DNA of 64,000 bases from Vibrio agarivorans (GTDB lineage Bacteria; Pseudomonadota; Gammaproteobacteria; Enterobacterales; Vibrionaceae). Below are positions 1 through 9,817 of this stretch, piece by piece. The notes under the pieces were generated by a model, which saw only the letters and a list, made by a program, of their open reading frames with translations, was not told where the DNA came from and searched no databases. Location: positions 124,001 through 188,000 of the forward strand of contig NZ_JAUFQF010000001.1 of the NCBI RefSeq assembly GCF_030409635.1, written 5' to 3'. The position numbers and the translations under genes were made by a program. How positions within the stretch are numbered: the first letter of the stretch is position 1; each line of letters begins with the position of its first letter.

Positions 1-1
1 A

Positions 2-397
2 CGCTCTCGTCCATACCTATTCTCTAACTCGGTTGCACCTGCAATTGTTAATGCTTCTCTACGTGTTCTAGAGCTTCTAGAAGAGAGTGGCGATCTACGC
101 GAGCGTCTATGGGAAAACTCTGCGCACTTCCGTACTCGTATGGAAGCTGCAGGTTTCACTATGGGTGGTGCGGATCACGCAATCATCCCAATCATGCTAG
201 GTGATGCGAAAGTCGCTGCCGAGTTCGCTGAGCGCGCACTTGAGAAAGGCATCTACGTTGTAGGTTTCTCATTCCCAGTCGTGCCTAAGGGCCAAGCACG
301 TATCCGTACACAGATGTCTGCAGCTCACTCTCCAGAGCAACTTGACCGCGCTATCGATGCCTTCATCGAAGTGGGTAAAGAGATGGGCATCATCTAA
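2..397 (+). CDS. kbl: 2-amino-3-ketobutyrate CoA ligase, C-terminal part
   Basis: The frame is open from the window edge, so this is the 3' part of a gene that begins upstream. It encodes the C-terminal domain of glycine C-acetyltransferase, a PLP enzyme of the alpha-oxoamine synthase family. The enzyme cleaves 2-amino-3-ketobutyrate with CoA into glycine and acetyl-CoA. The visible segments [29 protein letters not shown] and [15 protein letters not shown] are typical of Kbl; the last carries the carboxylate-binding arginine. The catalytic lysine lies upstream, outside the window. The gene is followed after 121 bp by tdh, whose product feeds it, the usual threonine-degradation operon order. 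Confidence 0.95.
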   Translation, partial: RSRPYLFSNSVAPAIVNASLRVLELLEESGDLRERLWENSAHFRTRMEAAGFTMGGADHAIIPIMLGDAKVAAEFAERALEKGIYVVGFSFPVVPKGQARIRTQMSAAHSPEQLDRAIDAFIEVGKEMGII

Positions 398-518
398 TTA
401 TCTTGATTGCTTGGCTTTCTCACCTTTGTCTGAGGAAGCCAACTATGGTTGAGGTATAAAAGTGATTCTTTGTTCTGCACCGAAAATCGTTAGTGCAGAA
501 CAACATTAGGTAAAAAGT

Positions 519-1550
519 ATGAAAATCAAAGCACTCTCTAAGCTAAAGCCTGAACAAGGCATCTGGATGACTGAAGTTGAAAAGCCAACGATTGGTCACA
601 ACGATCTGCTTATCAAAATCAAGAAAACCGCTATCTGTGGTACTGATGTACACATCTACAACTGGGATGAGTGGTCGCAAAATACCATCCCTGTACCTAT
701 GGTTGTTGGTCACGAATATGTAGGTGAAGTCGTTGAAATCGGTCAAGAAGTTCGTGGCTTTGAGATTGGCGATCGCGTTTCAGGTGAAGGCCATATCACT
801 TGTGGTCACTGTCGTAACTGTCGTGGCGGCCGCACTCACCTGTGTCGCAACACGATCGGTGTCGGTGTAAATCGTGAAGGTGCTTTTGCTGAATACCTAG
901 TGATCCCAGCATTTAACGCATTTAAGATCCCTGAAGGTATTTCTGATGATCTTGCATCAATCTTTGACCCGTTCGGTAATGCAGTGCACACGGCGCTGTC
1001 TTTCGACCTAGTTGGTGAAGATGTGCTTATCACAGGAGCAGGCCCAATCGGTATCATGGCTGCAGCAGTAGCGAAGCACGTAGGCGCACGCCACGTAGTG
1101 ATTACCGATGTGAATGAATACCGTCTAGACCTTGCTCGTCAAATGGGTGTGACCCGCGCAGTTAACGTAGCGAAAGAGAACCTGAAAGATGTTATGGCTG
1201 AACTTGGCATGACAGAGGGCTTCGATGTGGGTCTTGAAATGTCAGGTGTTCAAGCAGCATTCAGCACGATGCTAGAAACCATGAACCACGGTGGTCGTAT
1301 CGCTCTACTCGGTATTCCGCCATCAGATATGGGCATCGACTGGAACCAAGTGATCTTTAAAGGCCTTGTTATTAAAGGAATTTACGGGCGCGAAATGTTT
1401 GAAACTTGGTACAAGATGGCTTCATTGATCCAATCAGGCCTAGATCTATCACCAATCATCACTCACCACTACAAGATTGAAGACTTCCAAGAAGGCTTCG
1501 ATGTGATGCGTAGCGGTCAGTCGGGTAAAGTGATTCTTGATTGGGAATAA
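519..1550 (+). CDS. tdh: L-threonine 3-dehydrogenase
   Basis: Zinc-dependent medium-chain dehydrogenase of 343 residues, about the E. coli length (341). It oxidises threonine with NAD+ to 2-amino-3-ketobutyrate, the Kbl substrate. Visible features are the catalytic zinc site (CGTDVH near residue 40 and GHEYVGEV), the four-cysteine structural zinc loop ([15 protein letters not shown], about 97-111) and the Rossmann motif [11 protein letters not shown] near 170. The ATG has an AGG-type ribosome site 8 nt upstream. A strong intrinsic terminator follows at 1576, so kbl-tdh forms one transcription unit. Cytoplasmic. Identification is firm. Confidence 0.97.
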   Translation: MKIKALSKLKPEQGIWMTEVEKPTIGHNDLLIKIKKTAICGTDVHIYNWDEWSQNTIPVPMVVGHEYVGEVVEIGQEVRGFEIGDRVSGEGHITCGHCRNCRGGRTHLCRNTIGVGVNREGAFAEYLVIPAFNAFKIPEGISDDLASIFDPFGNAVHTALSFDLVGEDVLITGAGPIGIMAAAVAKHVGARHVVITDVNEYRLDLARQMGVTRAVNVAKENLKDVMAELGMTEGFDVGLEMSGVQAAFSTMLETMNHGGRIALLGIPPSDMGIDWNQVIFKGLVIKGIYGREMFETWYKMASLIQSGLDLSPIITHHYKIEDFQEGFDVMRSGQSGKVILDWE

Positions 1551-1575
1551 TACTGACTTTCTCGTTTAGATAAGT

Positions 1576-1610
1576 AACAGCCTCGGTTTTTTAGCCGAGG
1601 CTGTTTTATT
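1576..1610 (+). terminator. Intrinsic terminator of kbl-tdh
   Basis: An 11-bp perfect stem (AACAGCCTCGG with CCGAGGCTGTT) and an 8-nt loop, followed by a T-rich tail. It lies 25 bp after the tdh stop and separates tdh from the convergent phospholipase-like gene. Confidence 0.9.
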
Positions 1611-1647
1611 TTTGTAGTAATACTTGAGTTACGAATCTTTAAATTGG

Positions 1648-3105
1648 CTACAGCTCAAACTCGCCATCCATTTTCTTAAAAATCCAATCTGGAACTTTAT
1701 GCCAAGAACCATAATTCGGATCTTTAGAGTGAATCTCTGCGTTTGACTCCCAAGTTGTTTTTCCCTCATCATCTTTGGTTACATGCCAGTAAAGTGTGCT
1801 TTGCTGCTTGGTAAGATAGTGGTGCACATCTTTAGCGAATGCTTCGCTTTGGATGAACACGCCAAACTCGACATTGAGAAAATCTGAACGTGGGTCGAAG
1901 TTAGATGAGCCGATGTAAGTCAGCTTGTCATCTACGATCAACGTTTTGTTGTGATAGTAAGTGTCAACATGGAAGAAATGGTCTTCGTTGACGGCTTGGT
2001 CACGATATTCATGAATATCTACCCCCATGTCCAGCAAGGTTTGACGATGCTGTTTGTAATAAGCAGGGATAAACAGTGAGTCATTGGATGCCGATGAGTT
2101 GGTAAACAGGGAGACTTCCGTTCCTTGTTCAGTCAATTGTTCTATAACATCAAATTTATTCTGTGATGGTACAATGTACGGCGTTGAAATCGTCACCTGT
2201 TTAGCCGCCTCTAACTCTGTTTTTATCGTGTTTTCGGCACGTGAGCGGAAGTAGGGCTGTTGGTCGTTAAGCTTATCCAATGAGTCAAACACCGGTGTTG
2301 CCACGACATCAATCATTTCAAGCGGCTTTAAGCGACGAATGTTGTTTTCAATATCCATTACAACACCAGGGTGTTTGCGTTTAGACTTACTTACTGCCTT
2401 GTTAAGTACTTTATATTGTGCTCCCGCTTTCACTTTTATCTGGGTGCTGATAGGTTGGACATGCTCACTATCCCAAAGCGCTTGGTAGTTGTCAGCAAAC
2501 GGTGTGATGATGTCACCTTTAAATAGGGTGTCCATATCAAAGAAGTTAGCGCTGTCACTGTAGCCAAAATACGCATCACCAATGTTACGACCACCCAATA
2601 TCATGGTGACATGGTCTACATTAAAGTATTTTTCATGTAAACGGTGATCAAGCGTCTGTTGATTGAGCATAAAATTGGGTGCTCGGCCTAACCAACCCAT
2701 TTTTCGCGAACCAAACGGGTTAAACAGTTTGATTTGAATATTGTCGTGCTGATCCGCTTCTGCTAGCCACTTTTCGTTGAATACCAGCAAGTCATCAAGA
2801 ACAATACGAACCTGCACACCACGGTCTGCTGCTTTCACGAGTTCGTCAACCAGCATTAGTCCGACCGTATCTTTGTCCCACGAAAAGTAGGTGAGGTCGA
2901 TGTTTTGCTGGGCGTGGCGCACCAAGTCAATGCGGCGAGCAAGAGCTTCTGGCGCGCTCGGTAAAAGGTGAACTTGTGCGTTGTATTCTTGGCTTTGCCA
3001 ATCAGTTTGGAAGTCTTCCTCTACATGAGGGTAAGGGCTGGCACATCCTGTCACCAGTATCGAAAATGCAAGCGCCATCAGCGCATGAAAACGCGAGAAA
3101 TACAT
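1648..3105 (-). CDS. Phospholipase D-family lipoprotein (ClsC/YmdC-like)
   Basis: 485-residue member of the PLD superfamily, near the size of E. coli ClsC/YmdC (473). The N-terminus is a lipoprotein signal (hydrophobic stretch then LVTGCAS), so it is likely membrane-anchored and exported. Two HKD catalytic motifs are visible: HEKYFNVD near residue 158 followed by GGRNIGD, and HNKTLIVDD near 387 followed by GSSNFDPRS. Both are needed for phosphatidyl transfer or hydrolysis. Cardiolipin synthesis or another phosphodiesterase role is inferred from the family. The lipobox is a difference from the usual cytoplasmic or inner-membrane synthases. It is preceded by a hairpin at 3138 and probably transcribed on its own. 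Confidence 0.8.
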   Translation of the reverse strand: MYFSRFHALMALAFSILVTGCASPYPHVEEDFQTDWQSQEYNAQVHLLPSAPEALARRIDLVRHAQQNIDLTYFSWDKDTVGLMLVDELVKAADRGVQVRIVLDDLLVFNEKWLAEADQHDNIQIKLFNPFGSRKMGWLGRAPNFMLNQQTLDHRLHEKYFNVDHVTMILGGRNIGDAYFGYSDSANFFDMDTLFKGDIITPFADNYQALWDSEHVQPISTQIKVKAGAQYKVLNKAVSKSKRKHPGVVMDIENNIRRLKPLEMIDVVATPVFDSLDKLNDQQPYFRSRAENTIKTELEAAKQVTISTPYIVPSQNKFDVIEQLTEQGTEVSLFTNSSASNDSLFIPAYYKQHRQTLLDMGVDIHEYRDQAVNEDHFFHVDTYYHNKTLIVDDKLTYIGSSNFDPRSDFLNVEFGVFIQSEAFAKDVHHYLTKQQSTLYWHVTKDDEGKTTWESNAEIHSKDPNYGSWHKVPDWIFKKMDGEFEL

Positions 3106-3137
3106 AGTGAGATTCCGAAGGTAAAGTCGATATGAAA

Positions 3138-3157
3138 GTGGCCAGATAACTGGCCAC
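3138..3157 (-). terminator. Hairpin after the carboxylesterase gene
   Basis: GTGGCCAG, 4-nt loop, CTGGCCAC: a perfect 8-bp stem between the stop of the carboxylesterase gene (3182) and the start of the PLD gene (3105), both on the minus strand. Only a short T-rich tail follows, so termination may be partial. Confidence 0.55.
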
Positions 3158-3181
3158 TTATTGATTGTTGTTTGGTTTGGA

Positions 3182-5365
3182 TTATTGCTGCGGGATTTCG
3201 TAATCCAACATGTAATTTAGCATTAGTCCGAGGTCGTTAAGGCCTTGAAGTCGACCATTGCGAAGGTGTGTGTCAGTGGCTTCATTGTGTACTGAGTCCC
3301 AATCTAGCTCATGAGAAAACTCACCAGATGAATCAATGAACAACATGTTGTCTTGAGAGGCATTGTATTCATAGTCAGTAAACAACTGCTCGCTAAACCA
3401 CAGACGAGACATTTCGTTCATTAGCGCTTGATCTTTACTCATCGGGCTCACTTCAGTGCCATCCATTTTGAATGGTTTATTGAAGATAAACGGTAGCTCT
3501 GAGCCACTGCATGCACCTGACAAACAAGCTACAGATTTCAGCAAATCACCAATATCTAGATCACCTTCTTGTCCACCAGTGTTGTGCGTCCAAACGTTGA
3601 AGCTTGGTTTAAACGCAAAGTGATAAAGCGTTGCTGATGCTTCAGGGTTATTGGCTGCCTTGATCGCTTGGTTGCGAGCAGGACCTTGGAACAACATATC
3701 GTTCATGAGCATTTTAAATTGAGCCATGTTCTTGGTTGCTCCGCCAAGTTCGCCCTCTGCCCATGGTGCATAATCAGTCAGCTCAAGTAGGCTATTGTTC
3801 ATATCTGAATTACCGAGGCCGAAGAACAGTTTCGTCACCGCTTCGTATGCAGATGATGGAAGTAGCTCTAGAATATCACCCAGCTCAATCTGTGCGTTCA
3901 CTTCGTCCGCTGACATGCCAGAAACCATATCGACTACACGTTGCTGGTTGTCATCTTGTTGCAGCCAAGCTAATAGATTCAGTGCAGTGTTATCTTCCTC
4001 GATAGGTTCGAATGTACCGTTATCAATATCTTCTTGAAGCAACTCCAAAATTGTTGGAATCAAGAATGTGAGTGTTGGTAACATGCTCATTGTGTTTGCA
4101 TCTTTTGCGTTGTTGCCGATAACGGTTGGTACAACGAAGTCACTGTTCACTGGCTGAGACTGAGGATCTTTACAGCCAGATAGCAAACTTGTCTTATGAC
4201 ATTCTAAGTAAGGAGCAAATGGCATAAACTCTGAATTGGGTGTATTGTCCGCACTCGTAAGTACACTTAATTTTCCTAAGAAGTAAGATATAACATCACC
4301 AAGCTCGATATCTGTTGTTACTTCATCACTGGAACTTAATAGACCAGTCCAGTCAATATCTAAAGCACCGACATTACGTAGAAGCCAGTATTCGATTTTC
4401 TTCAAAGGGTTTAGCATTTCACGCTGCTTATCAATGATAGTATCCAGAGACTCAGGAATCTCTTTGTCTGTCGGCAGTTTGGCAAGTCCTAGATCATCAT
4501 AACGTGCTTTGCGAGCATCATAACTAGAGTATTCAAAACCATATGGTGTACTTTGCATGATGGCGCGCTCGATATATTCACCATTCAGCTCACCTTGTTC
4601 AACTTGTTGTTGAAGAAGAGCAATCGACATAGCACCAGAGCCCTGGCCCATTAGTGTAACGCGATTCTTATCACCACCAAAAGATTCAATATTTTCGTTT
4701 ATCCACTTTAATAGAGCTTTTTGGTCTCCAATACCGTAGTTACCATTCGTGTTCGCACCTTTCACCCAGCGCGTTCCTAGTAGGCCCAAGCGATAGTTGA
4801 AAGAGACATAGATAAACTGATTTCCCTCACTCGCACCTTGCGCGACAACAGTATCCCCTTGAACAAGTGCATTTGAACCTGCACCGTACTCGAAATCACC
4901 GCCATGAATGAATACATATACCGGTAGTGCCTCATCAAGATTATTTGAAACTGGACGCCAGATATTCAGGTTCAAGCAATCTTCAGACTGTTCTAATTCT
5001 GTTTTCTTGGTTTGAGGGCAAACATCACCAAATACAGTGGCATCAACAAAATCGTTGTCTGCAAGTAATTCGGATAAATCAACAGTCTCACTGTGCTCAA
5101 ATCGCTCAGCTTCAGCAAACTTGATTCCTTTAAACGCCTCAACATAACCAATTTTGTCATTTTCAGTGTTTGACGTGATCACCAGCGATTCTTTCATCGC
5201 TTTTACTGCGGTGTCGCCGATTTGTACGGTGATCTCTTCTGCTGGTGCAGGCACTAACGGCTCTGGATCAGTTGGTAATGGAACGGTTGGATCGCTGTCT
5301 ACGTTACACCCGGCAAGTACAGTTGTCAGGGCGATAGCGATAAGTGAACGATTTGAAATAGTCAT
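3182..5365 (-). CDS. Type-B carboxylesterase-like lipoprotein
   Basis: About 727 residues. I chose the ATG at 5365 rather than an in-frame GTG 15 bp earlier because GGAAAC sits in ribosome-site position only for the ATG. The N-terminus is a lipoprotein signal with lipobox LAGC, then a Pro-rich linker (PLPTDPEPLVPAPAEE). The alpha/beta-hydrolase body shows the oxyanion-hole segment VFIHGGDFEYGAGSN and the nucleophile elbow GQGSGAMS, a variant of the usual GESAGA. This is the COesterase family (ester hydrolysis), but the protein is longer than the usual 500-560 residues, with extra sequence in the middle. Substrate unknown. Probably anchored in the cell envelope. A weak palindrome (5533) lies upstream. 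Confidence 0.75.
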   Translation of the reverse strand: MTISNRSLIAIALTTVLAGCNVDSDPTVPLPTDPEPLVPAPAEEITVQIGDTAVKAMKESLVITSNTENDKIGYVEAFKGIKFAEAERFEHSETVDLSELLADNDFVDATVFGDVCPQTKKTELEQSEDCLNLNIWRPVSNNLDEALPVYVFIHGGDFEYGAGSNALVQGDTVVAQGASEGNQFIYVSFNYRLGLLGTRWVKGANTNGNYGIGDQKALLKWINENIESFGGDKNRVTLMGQGSGAMSIALLQQQVEQGELNGEYIERAIMQSTPYGFEYSSYDARKARYDDLGLAKLPTDKEIPESLDTIIDKQREMLNPLKKIEYWLLRNVGALDIDWTGLLSSSDEVTTDIELGDVISYFLGKLSVLTSADNTPNSEFMPFAPYLECHKTSLLSGCKDPQSQPVNSDFVVPTVIGNNAKDANTMSMLPTLTFLIPTILELLQEDIDNGTFEPIEEDNTALNLLAWLQQDDNQQRVVDMVSGMSADEVNAQIELGDILELLPSSAYEAVTKLFFGLGNSDMNNSLLELTDYAPWAEGELGGATKNMAQFKMLMNDMLFQGPARNQAIKAANNPEASATLYHFAFKPSFNVWTHNTGGQEGDLDIGDLLKSVACLSGACSGSELPFIFNKPFKMDGTEVSPMSKDQALMNEMSRLWFSEQLFTDYEYNASQDNMLFIDSSGEFSHELDWDSVHNEATDTHLRNGRLQGLNDLGLMLNYMLDYEIPQQ

Positions 5366-5544
5366 AAAAAATGTTTCCACAATAGTAGTGTTCGGTAAAG
5401 TAACGAGTTACGCATCAGTACCGTCAAACCTGCAGATCCATCGGTTGTAGGTCTCCATCACTGGAGCATTTGACGTGGCTATTTAATTCAGGTGCCATAA
5501 TACGGCGATAGTTTGGAATCGCGTAATCTCGTATGAAGGATGCC

Positions 5545-5565
5545 GCCCTACCAATTCAGTAGGGC
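5545..5565 (-). terminator. Hairpin after the 5576 OM-protein gene
   Basis: GCCCTAC, 7-nt loop, GTAGGGC just downstream of the minus-strand OM-protein stop codon. There is no good T-run, so it may act as an mRNA-end stabiliser or weak terminator. It overlaps the weak palindrome at 5533. Confidence 0.4.
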
Positions 5566-5575
5566 TGTTGAACTA

Positions 5576-7252
5576 TTAGAATCGGTAACCTAGGTTTACT
5601 GTGAATGAATCACGCGTCTCACCTTTGTTATAGAGAACCGATAGGTTGTAGTTCTTACCGATTTGCTTGTTAAAGCCGGTTAAGAACGCCCAGCGATTCA
5701 GGTCGATACCGACATCGTAGTCAAACTCAATGTCACCCGTTTTTACCGTACCTTGCATACGTGAATCTAAGCCTTGGTACTCTGCACCAACGAATAGCTG
5801 TGCGCGGTAATCGACTAGCTGATAACCCAGCATAGGTTGCACTGTTACAATACCGTCACCCCAGTCATCCAAACCTTTAAGACGAGTTTGAGAGTAAGTG
5901 CCTGTTACAGAAGCGAAGAACTCGCGGTAACCGACGGATAGAGTAGTACCCACACCACGAAGGTCATACTCTAAGTGAAGCGGTACATTCAAGCGGCCAG
6001 TGTTACAAAGTACTGATAGACCGTCACAGAAAGCGTCACCTAGACCGTCTAGCTTGTCGTTAAGTTTGTCACGAATCGCTTCGCCCGCTTTACCGGTATA
6101 TTGTGCATCGACATTCGCATCTACTTTTACTTGGCCGAGGTAACCAAACACATTCCAGAATGGAAGAATATTCACATCACCACGGACTGTGAAACTCTCT
6201 GCGTTAACAGTTGCCGTACTCTCGCTTGGATCAAACAGATCGTTTAGTCTAACCCCTTGAATAACGAAGTCATTCATTGGGATATCCATGTCTTGGTTAC
6301 GGTAAGCGACAGAAATGCCGAACGGCATAGGCAAGTCGATACCTTGACGACGAACCATATCCCCCATAAGTGGGAAGACACGGTCAAGTTTCACGTTTTG
6401 AACTTGCATACGTGGATCAGAGACTTCCGCTAAGCCATCACGGTCAACAACCGTCACACCTTCGTTGTCATCAAAGAAGGCGACAGGCGTGATCTCAGAT
6501 TCGTAACGCATGGACTTTTTACGGTGTTGACCTTCAATCAAAATGTGTTTGCGTGCAATGTAAGACTCACCGTTATCAAGTTGGTTAAACTCAATGACTT
6601 GTTCGTACTTTTTAGCGTCATATTTGTCGTATTTAAAAGGTTTATTATTGGTGATCAACATACGTAATGGCACACCGTCTTTCGCTTCGATCGTTACATT
6701 GAAGAAACGGAAATAAGCGATATCTTGCGGTAGCCCATATTTAGAATATTGGAAACTGACTTCGACTACGCCATCCTCACGCTCAACGGCTTTGACCGAG
6801 GAAGCATCATAGCTTTGTGCGTAATTGCGAAGGCGATATTCCGTGCGTGTCGTCTGCTCAATTTCGTCTAGGATCTTTTCATCTTCATCCATACTACCAG
6901 GGTTGTATTTGATGCGTAGATCGATATTGCCTTTGTTATCAGTATTTTTCACCATATAAGCTTCAGATTGCTTGGTCTTGCCATCAATCGTGAGCGTTCG
7001 AGAAACATGTTCTACTAGATGCTCGCCTTGAGCGAGTGAGCTCATGCCAAGTTTTGGCAGATCATCACTTAACCCATGTTTCTGAAAAATTGCTTTACCA
7101 TGCAGTGATGCAACCGCTGCTTCAGGGTCACTATGTTTTGCATCAGCGTGAGTAGAAAATGCCACAGCCAAAGAAGCCGTCAGTAAAGAAACTAATAGTT
7201 TTTTGTTATTTGATTTTTTTGCTTGAATAGAAACTGTCATGTCGTTACTCAT
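5576..7252 (-). CDS. Predicted outer-membrane beta-barrel protein, unknown function
   Basis: About 558 residues from the ATG at 7252; the ATG at 7240 is an equally plausible start. The frame is open further upstream, but that part is not protein-like and precedes the signal peptide. A signal peptide with a basic region, LLVSLLTASLAVAFS and a cleavage site after THADA marks export. The C-terminal half has alternating polar/aromatic strands and ends in NLGYRF, the terminal phenylalanine typical of BAM-assembled barrels. The N-terminal half is a soluble domain rich in charged residues. I do not recognise the family. A palindromic operator candidate lies about 190 bp upstream (7443). Confidence 0.6.
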   Translation of the reverse strand: MSNDMTVSIQAKKSNNKKLLVSLLTASLAVAFSTHADAKHSDPEAAVASLHGKAIFQKHGLSDDLPKLGMSSLAQGEHLVEHVSRTLTIDGKTKQSEAYMVKNTDNKGNIDLRIKYNPGSMDEDEKILDEIEQTTRTEYRLRNYAQSYDASSVKAVEREDGVVEVSFQYSKYGLPQDIAYFRFFNVTIEAKDGVPLRMLITNNKPFKYDKYDAKKYEQVIEFNQLDNGESYIARKHILIEGQHRKKSMRYESEITPVAFFDDNEGVTVVDRDGLAEVSDPRMQVQNVKLDRVFPLMGDMVRRQGIDLPMPFGISVAYRNQDMDIPMNDFVIQGVRLNDLFDPSESTATVNAESFTVRGDVNILPFWNVFGYLGQVKVDANVDAQYTGKAGEAIRDKLNDKLDGLGDAFCDGLSVLCNTGRLNVPLHLEYDLRGVGTTLSVGYREFFASVTGTYSQTRLKGLDDWGDGIVTVQPMLGYQLVDYRAQLFVGAEYQGLDSRMQGTVKTGDIEFDYDVGIDLNRWAFLTGFNKQIGKNYNLSVLYNKGETRDSFTVNLGYRF

Positions 7253-7442
7253 AATATGAGTTACCAAGTCTATGGAATACTCATTTGGGTAAAGAAGCAG
7301 AGAACACCCCTTGTTCGCTGTTTGGTTACCGCACTTCTCGAATTTCATTCTGCAGAGAAGCGGAACGTTGCTACGCTGTTTCGTCCGTAGCAATCAATGT
7401 GGGGGTATCTTAAACAGGGCGAGTAAAGTACGTTAATCTCAT

Positions 7443-7463
7443 ATGTAGGATGTTATCCTCATA
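7443..7463. promoter_or_regulatory. Candidate palindromic operator (ATGTAGG-N7-CCTCATA)
   Basis: Two 7-nt half-sites around a 7-bp spacer, upstream of the 5576-7252 gene. The half-sites nearly match those at 21119 read on the other strand (ATGTAGG-N7-CCTCATC). The GG/CC edges and 7-bp spacer match the TTGATGG-N7-CCATCAA sites elsewhere in the window. Confidence 0.5.
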
Positions 7464-7534
7464 AGAGAAAAATCAGCTTGCAAAAACAGTATAGTCTTAT
7501 TTATCTATATGATTTTTATCAAGTTAATTTACCT

Positions 7535-8935
7535 CTAACGAAGTAGAGGCTTATAAAGGTCGGTGAAAAAACGTGCAACTAACAGTGCTAACATGACGCA
7601 AACGATCATGGAAATAGAGGTCGTCACGTCATAAACCGGAGTTAGATTTAGCGCCCCCATCGTCATCACCATCATTAAGTTTCCGCCAAGAAGGCGATAA
7701 ACAACGTGTTTAGGCGAGGAAAACACTTTCCAAAGAACGATGGTATTAATGAAGTACAAACCACACAGCTGCCAAATTTCACTCAGCGTTGGCATGATTA
7801 GGACGTATTCGGCGGTATAAACGGCGCCAAATAGGATCACGCCATAGAACGCATGTTTCATCATCACATCAGGCAGGGAAGGCAGCATACAAGCAAAAAT
7901 CCCCATGACCATTGGAAACATAGGCCCCATCGGAATAGGTAGGTGTATCCACATCAGTAATCCCGACACAAACATACTCATGCCCTTGAGTGCACGAACA
8001 AAGTTGGGTTTGCTGAGCGTTACTTCGCGATACGCTTCTTTGATGTGTTTTTCAATCGAGGTATAGCGACTTTCCACAAGAGAGAAATAGTGTGCACTGG
8101 CATCATCTAGCTCACTCACTTCAGTGTGTTCAAGAATGTCTGCAAGACCGAGTGAAGTACGATCGGTATTGTCTGAGTGAGTAGTGTCTGAGTAAACATT
8201 GCTATTTTCGTCATTTAGTTGCTGTAACTGATAGTCAATAAAAACGACTAAGATCATGACACGGCGCTGCCATAGCTCATATTCATATTGCAATCTATGG
8301 CTATAGCTCAATGGCAAGGAGAGGATTTCATGCAGCTTTTGGGCTTGCTGCTTACATACAGCCAGTTCCGTCACGAGCTTTTCACCAGTAAAACTCTCTG
8401 GGTGTTGATCAAGGTGCACGAGTCTGAGCTTCAGCTGTTTGTAGCCACTAAAGAAGACTTCTTCAGTAGTATGAGGCCAAATAAAACGGAATACCAAAGA
8501 AAAGACAGTGACGCCCAAAATGGTTTCTTGAATACGGAGTACGACCAAATTAAAAGTCGTCACACTATCAAAACCCCCGATACTGGCCACAATAAAGCAG
8601 ACAGGAACACTGATTTTAAATGCGTAGCCAAATTTAAGGTGGTTGTAGAACACCATACAAAAACCAAGATATAGGGTGATCAAGGTTAAAAATATCAGTC
8701 GGTCTTGTGAGAATAGGCTCACTAAAGTCACGCCTACGCTGATACCGAGCAGAGTGCCTAGGATACGGTTTCGGCTTTTCTGCACAGAGTGCCCGTAAGT
8801 TTCCGTGATTGATAGAACGAACACAGTGATGCCAGCCCAGTAAGGTTTCTCCCACTGAAAGAAGATTGCCAAACCAATAGAGACACTGATTGCAATCGCT
8901 ACCTTTATCGCTTCTTGAGTAGACCGACTAAACAT
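7535..8935 (-). CDS. FUSC-family efflux transporter (AaeB-like)
   Basis: 466-residue inner-membrane protein of the fusaric-acid-resistance/aromatic-acid exporter family. An N-terminal block of membrane helices (VAIAISVSIGLAIFFQW, GITVFVLSITETYG, GFCMVFYNHLKFG), a soluble middle and a second helical block (about 320-460) give the FUSC pattern. It is clearly shorter than E. coli AaeB (655). It is the last gene of a three-gene operon, 12 bp after the HlyD-type adaptor gene, and the DUF1656-adaptor-FUSC order is that of aaeXAB. Proposed role is export of hydroxylated aromatic carboxylates or similar toxic anions; the substrate is not visible in the sequence. Confidence 0.82.
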   Translation of the reverse strand: MFSRSTQEAIKVAIAISVSIGLAIFFQWEKPYWAGITVFVLSITETYGHSVQKSRNRILGTLLGISVGVTLVSLFSQDRLIFLTLITLYLGFCMVFYNHLKFGYAFKISVPVCFIVASIGGFDSVTTFNLVVLRIQETILGVTVFSLVFRFIWPHTTEEVFFSGYKQLKLRLVHLDQHPESFTGEKLVTELAVCKQQAQKLHEILSLPLSYSHRLQYEYELWQRRVMILVVFIDYQLQQLNDENSNVYSDTTHSDNTDRTSLGLADILEHTEVSELDDASAHYFSLVESRYTSIEKHIKEAYREVTLSKPNFVRALKGMSMFVSGLLMWIHLPIPMGPMFPMVMGIFACMLPSLPDVMMKHAFYGVILFGAVYTAEYVLIMPTLSEIWQLCGLYFINTIVLWKVFSSPKHVVYRLLGGNLMMVMTMGALNLTPVYDVTTSISMIVCVMLALLVARFFTDLYKPLLR

Positions 8936-8947
8936 AACAAAACCCTA

Positions 8948-9808
8948 TTATTTAATGATTTGCACTGATGCTGTGGTGCCCACTCGAAGTTGAACACCTT
9001 CAGGTACGCTGTTTAGCTTAATTTTGATAGGGATACGCTGAGCCAAGCGAATCCATTGAAAATTAGGGTTCACATTGGGAAGTAGCGTATTGCCCGTACT
9101 GCCATCTGTTTTTGAGATGCCGTAGCCCAAGCTTTTGATCTCACCTTCAAGTACCACATCATTTTGCATAAGCAGTGTCACATAGGCTTTATCGCCCGGG
9201 TCGACGCCTTGTAGGTCGGTTTCTTTGAAGAAGCCCTCAATCCAAAAACTGTCTTCATCAATCAGTGCTACGACCGGGTTATTGGCGATGACATGCGAAC
9301 CTTCTCTTAGGTTGAAGTTGGTAATGTAGCCATCGGTTGGTGCGTAGACTTTGGTGTATTCAAGGTTAAGCTTGGCTTCTTCAACCATAGCTGCTGCTGA
9401 TTCTTGGTTAGCAACGGCGGTTTCTACTGCGTTGGCGAGATTGTTGAGCGTCAAGACTGGCACAGAGCCTGGCGTGCGTTTTTCTAGTTTTACTGCACGA
9501 GTCTCTTCGTTTTTCGCCTTTTTAACCAAAGCAATGGCTTGTTTTTCAGCAGCTAACGCCTTGTTAAGACTTGCGTTGTACATACTTGAGTCGATTTCAA
9601 ATAGTAGATCACCCTCTTTAACGCGCGAGTTATCAGTGACTGAAATGTGAGTGACTTGTCCTGTGACGCGTGGTGTCACTTGGATGATATAAGCACGGAC
9701 TTGGCCATCACGTGTCCAAGGGTTTTCAGAGTACGTTTGATATTGAGTGTACAATATGTTGCCTGCGATAAGAGCAAGAACAATGGTTATGATTGAGCGT
9801 TTTAACAT
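8948..9808 (-). CDS. HlyD-family periplasmic adaptor (AaeA-like)
   Basis: 286 residues. An N-terminal membrane anchor (IITIVLALIAGNILY) is followed by a biotinyl-lipoyl-like half (RVTGQVTHISVTDNSRVKEGDLLFEID), an alpha-helical hairpin (about 75-140) and a second half-motif plus beta-barrel (YTKVYAPTDGYITNFNLREG). This is the membrane-fusion protein architecture, near AaeA in length (310 in E. coli). It should link the FUSC pump to the periplasm or an OM channel. It lies between the DUF1656 gene (9 bp upstream) and the FUSC gene (12 bp downstream), so the three are almost certainly co-transcribed. Confidence 0.88.
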   Translation of the reverse strand: MLKRSIITIVLALIAGNILYTQYQTYSENPWTRDGQVRAYIIQVTPRVTGQVTHISVTDNSRVKEGDLLFEIDSSMYNASLNKALAAEKQAIALVKKAKNEETRAVKLEKRTPGSVPVLTLNNLANAVETAVANQESAAAMVEEAKLNLEYTKVYAPTDGYITNFNLREGSHVIANNPVVALIDEDSFWIEGFFKETDLQGVDPGDKAYVTLLMQNDVVLEGEIKSLGYGISKTDGSTGNTLLPNVNPNFQWIRLAQRIPIKIKLNSVPEGVQLRVGTTASVQIIK

Positions 9809-9817
9809 GACAAAACC

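Noticed and set aside
5533..5553. ATGAAGG-N7-CCTACCA as another operator copy
   Set aside because: Its right arm is part of the GCCCTAC/GTAGGGC hairpin at the end of the OM gene, so the match may be accidental. Kept out of the main set.
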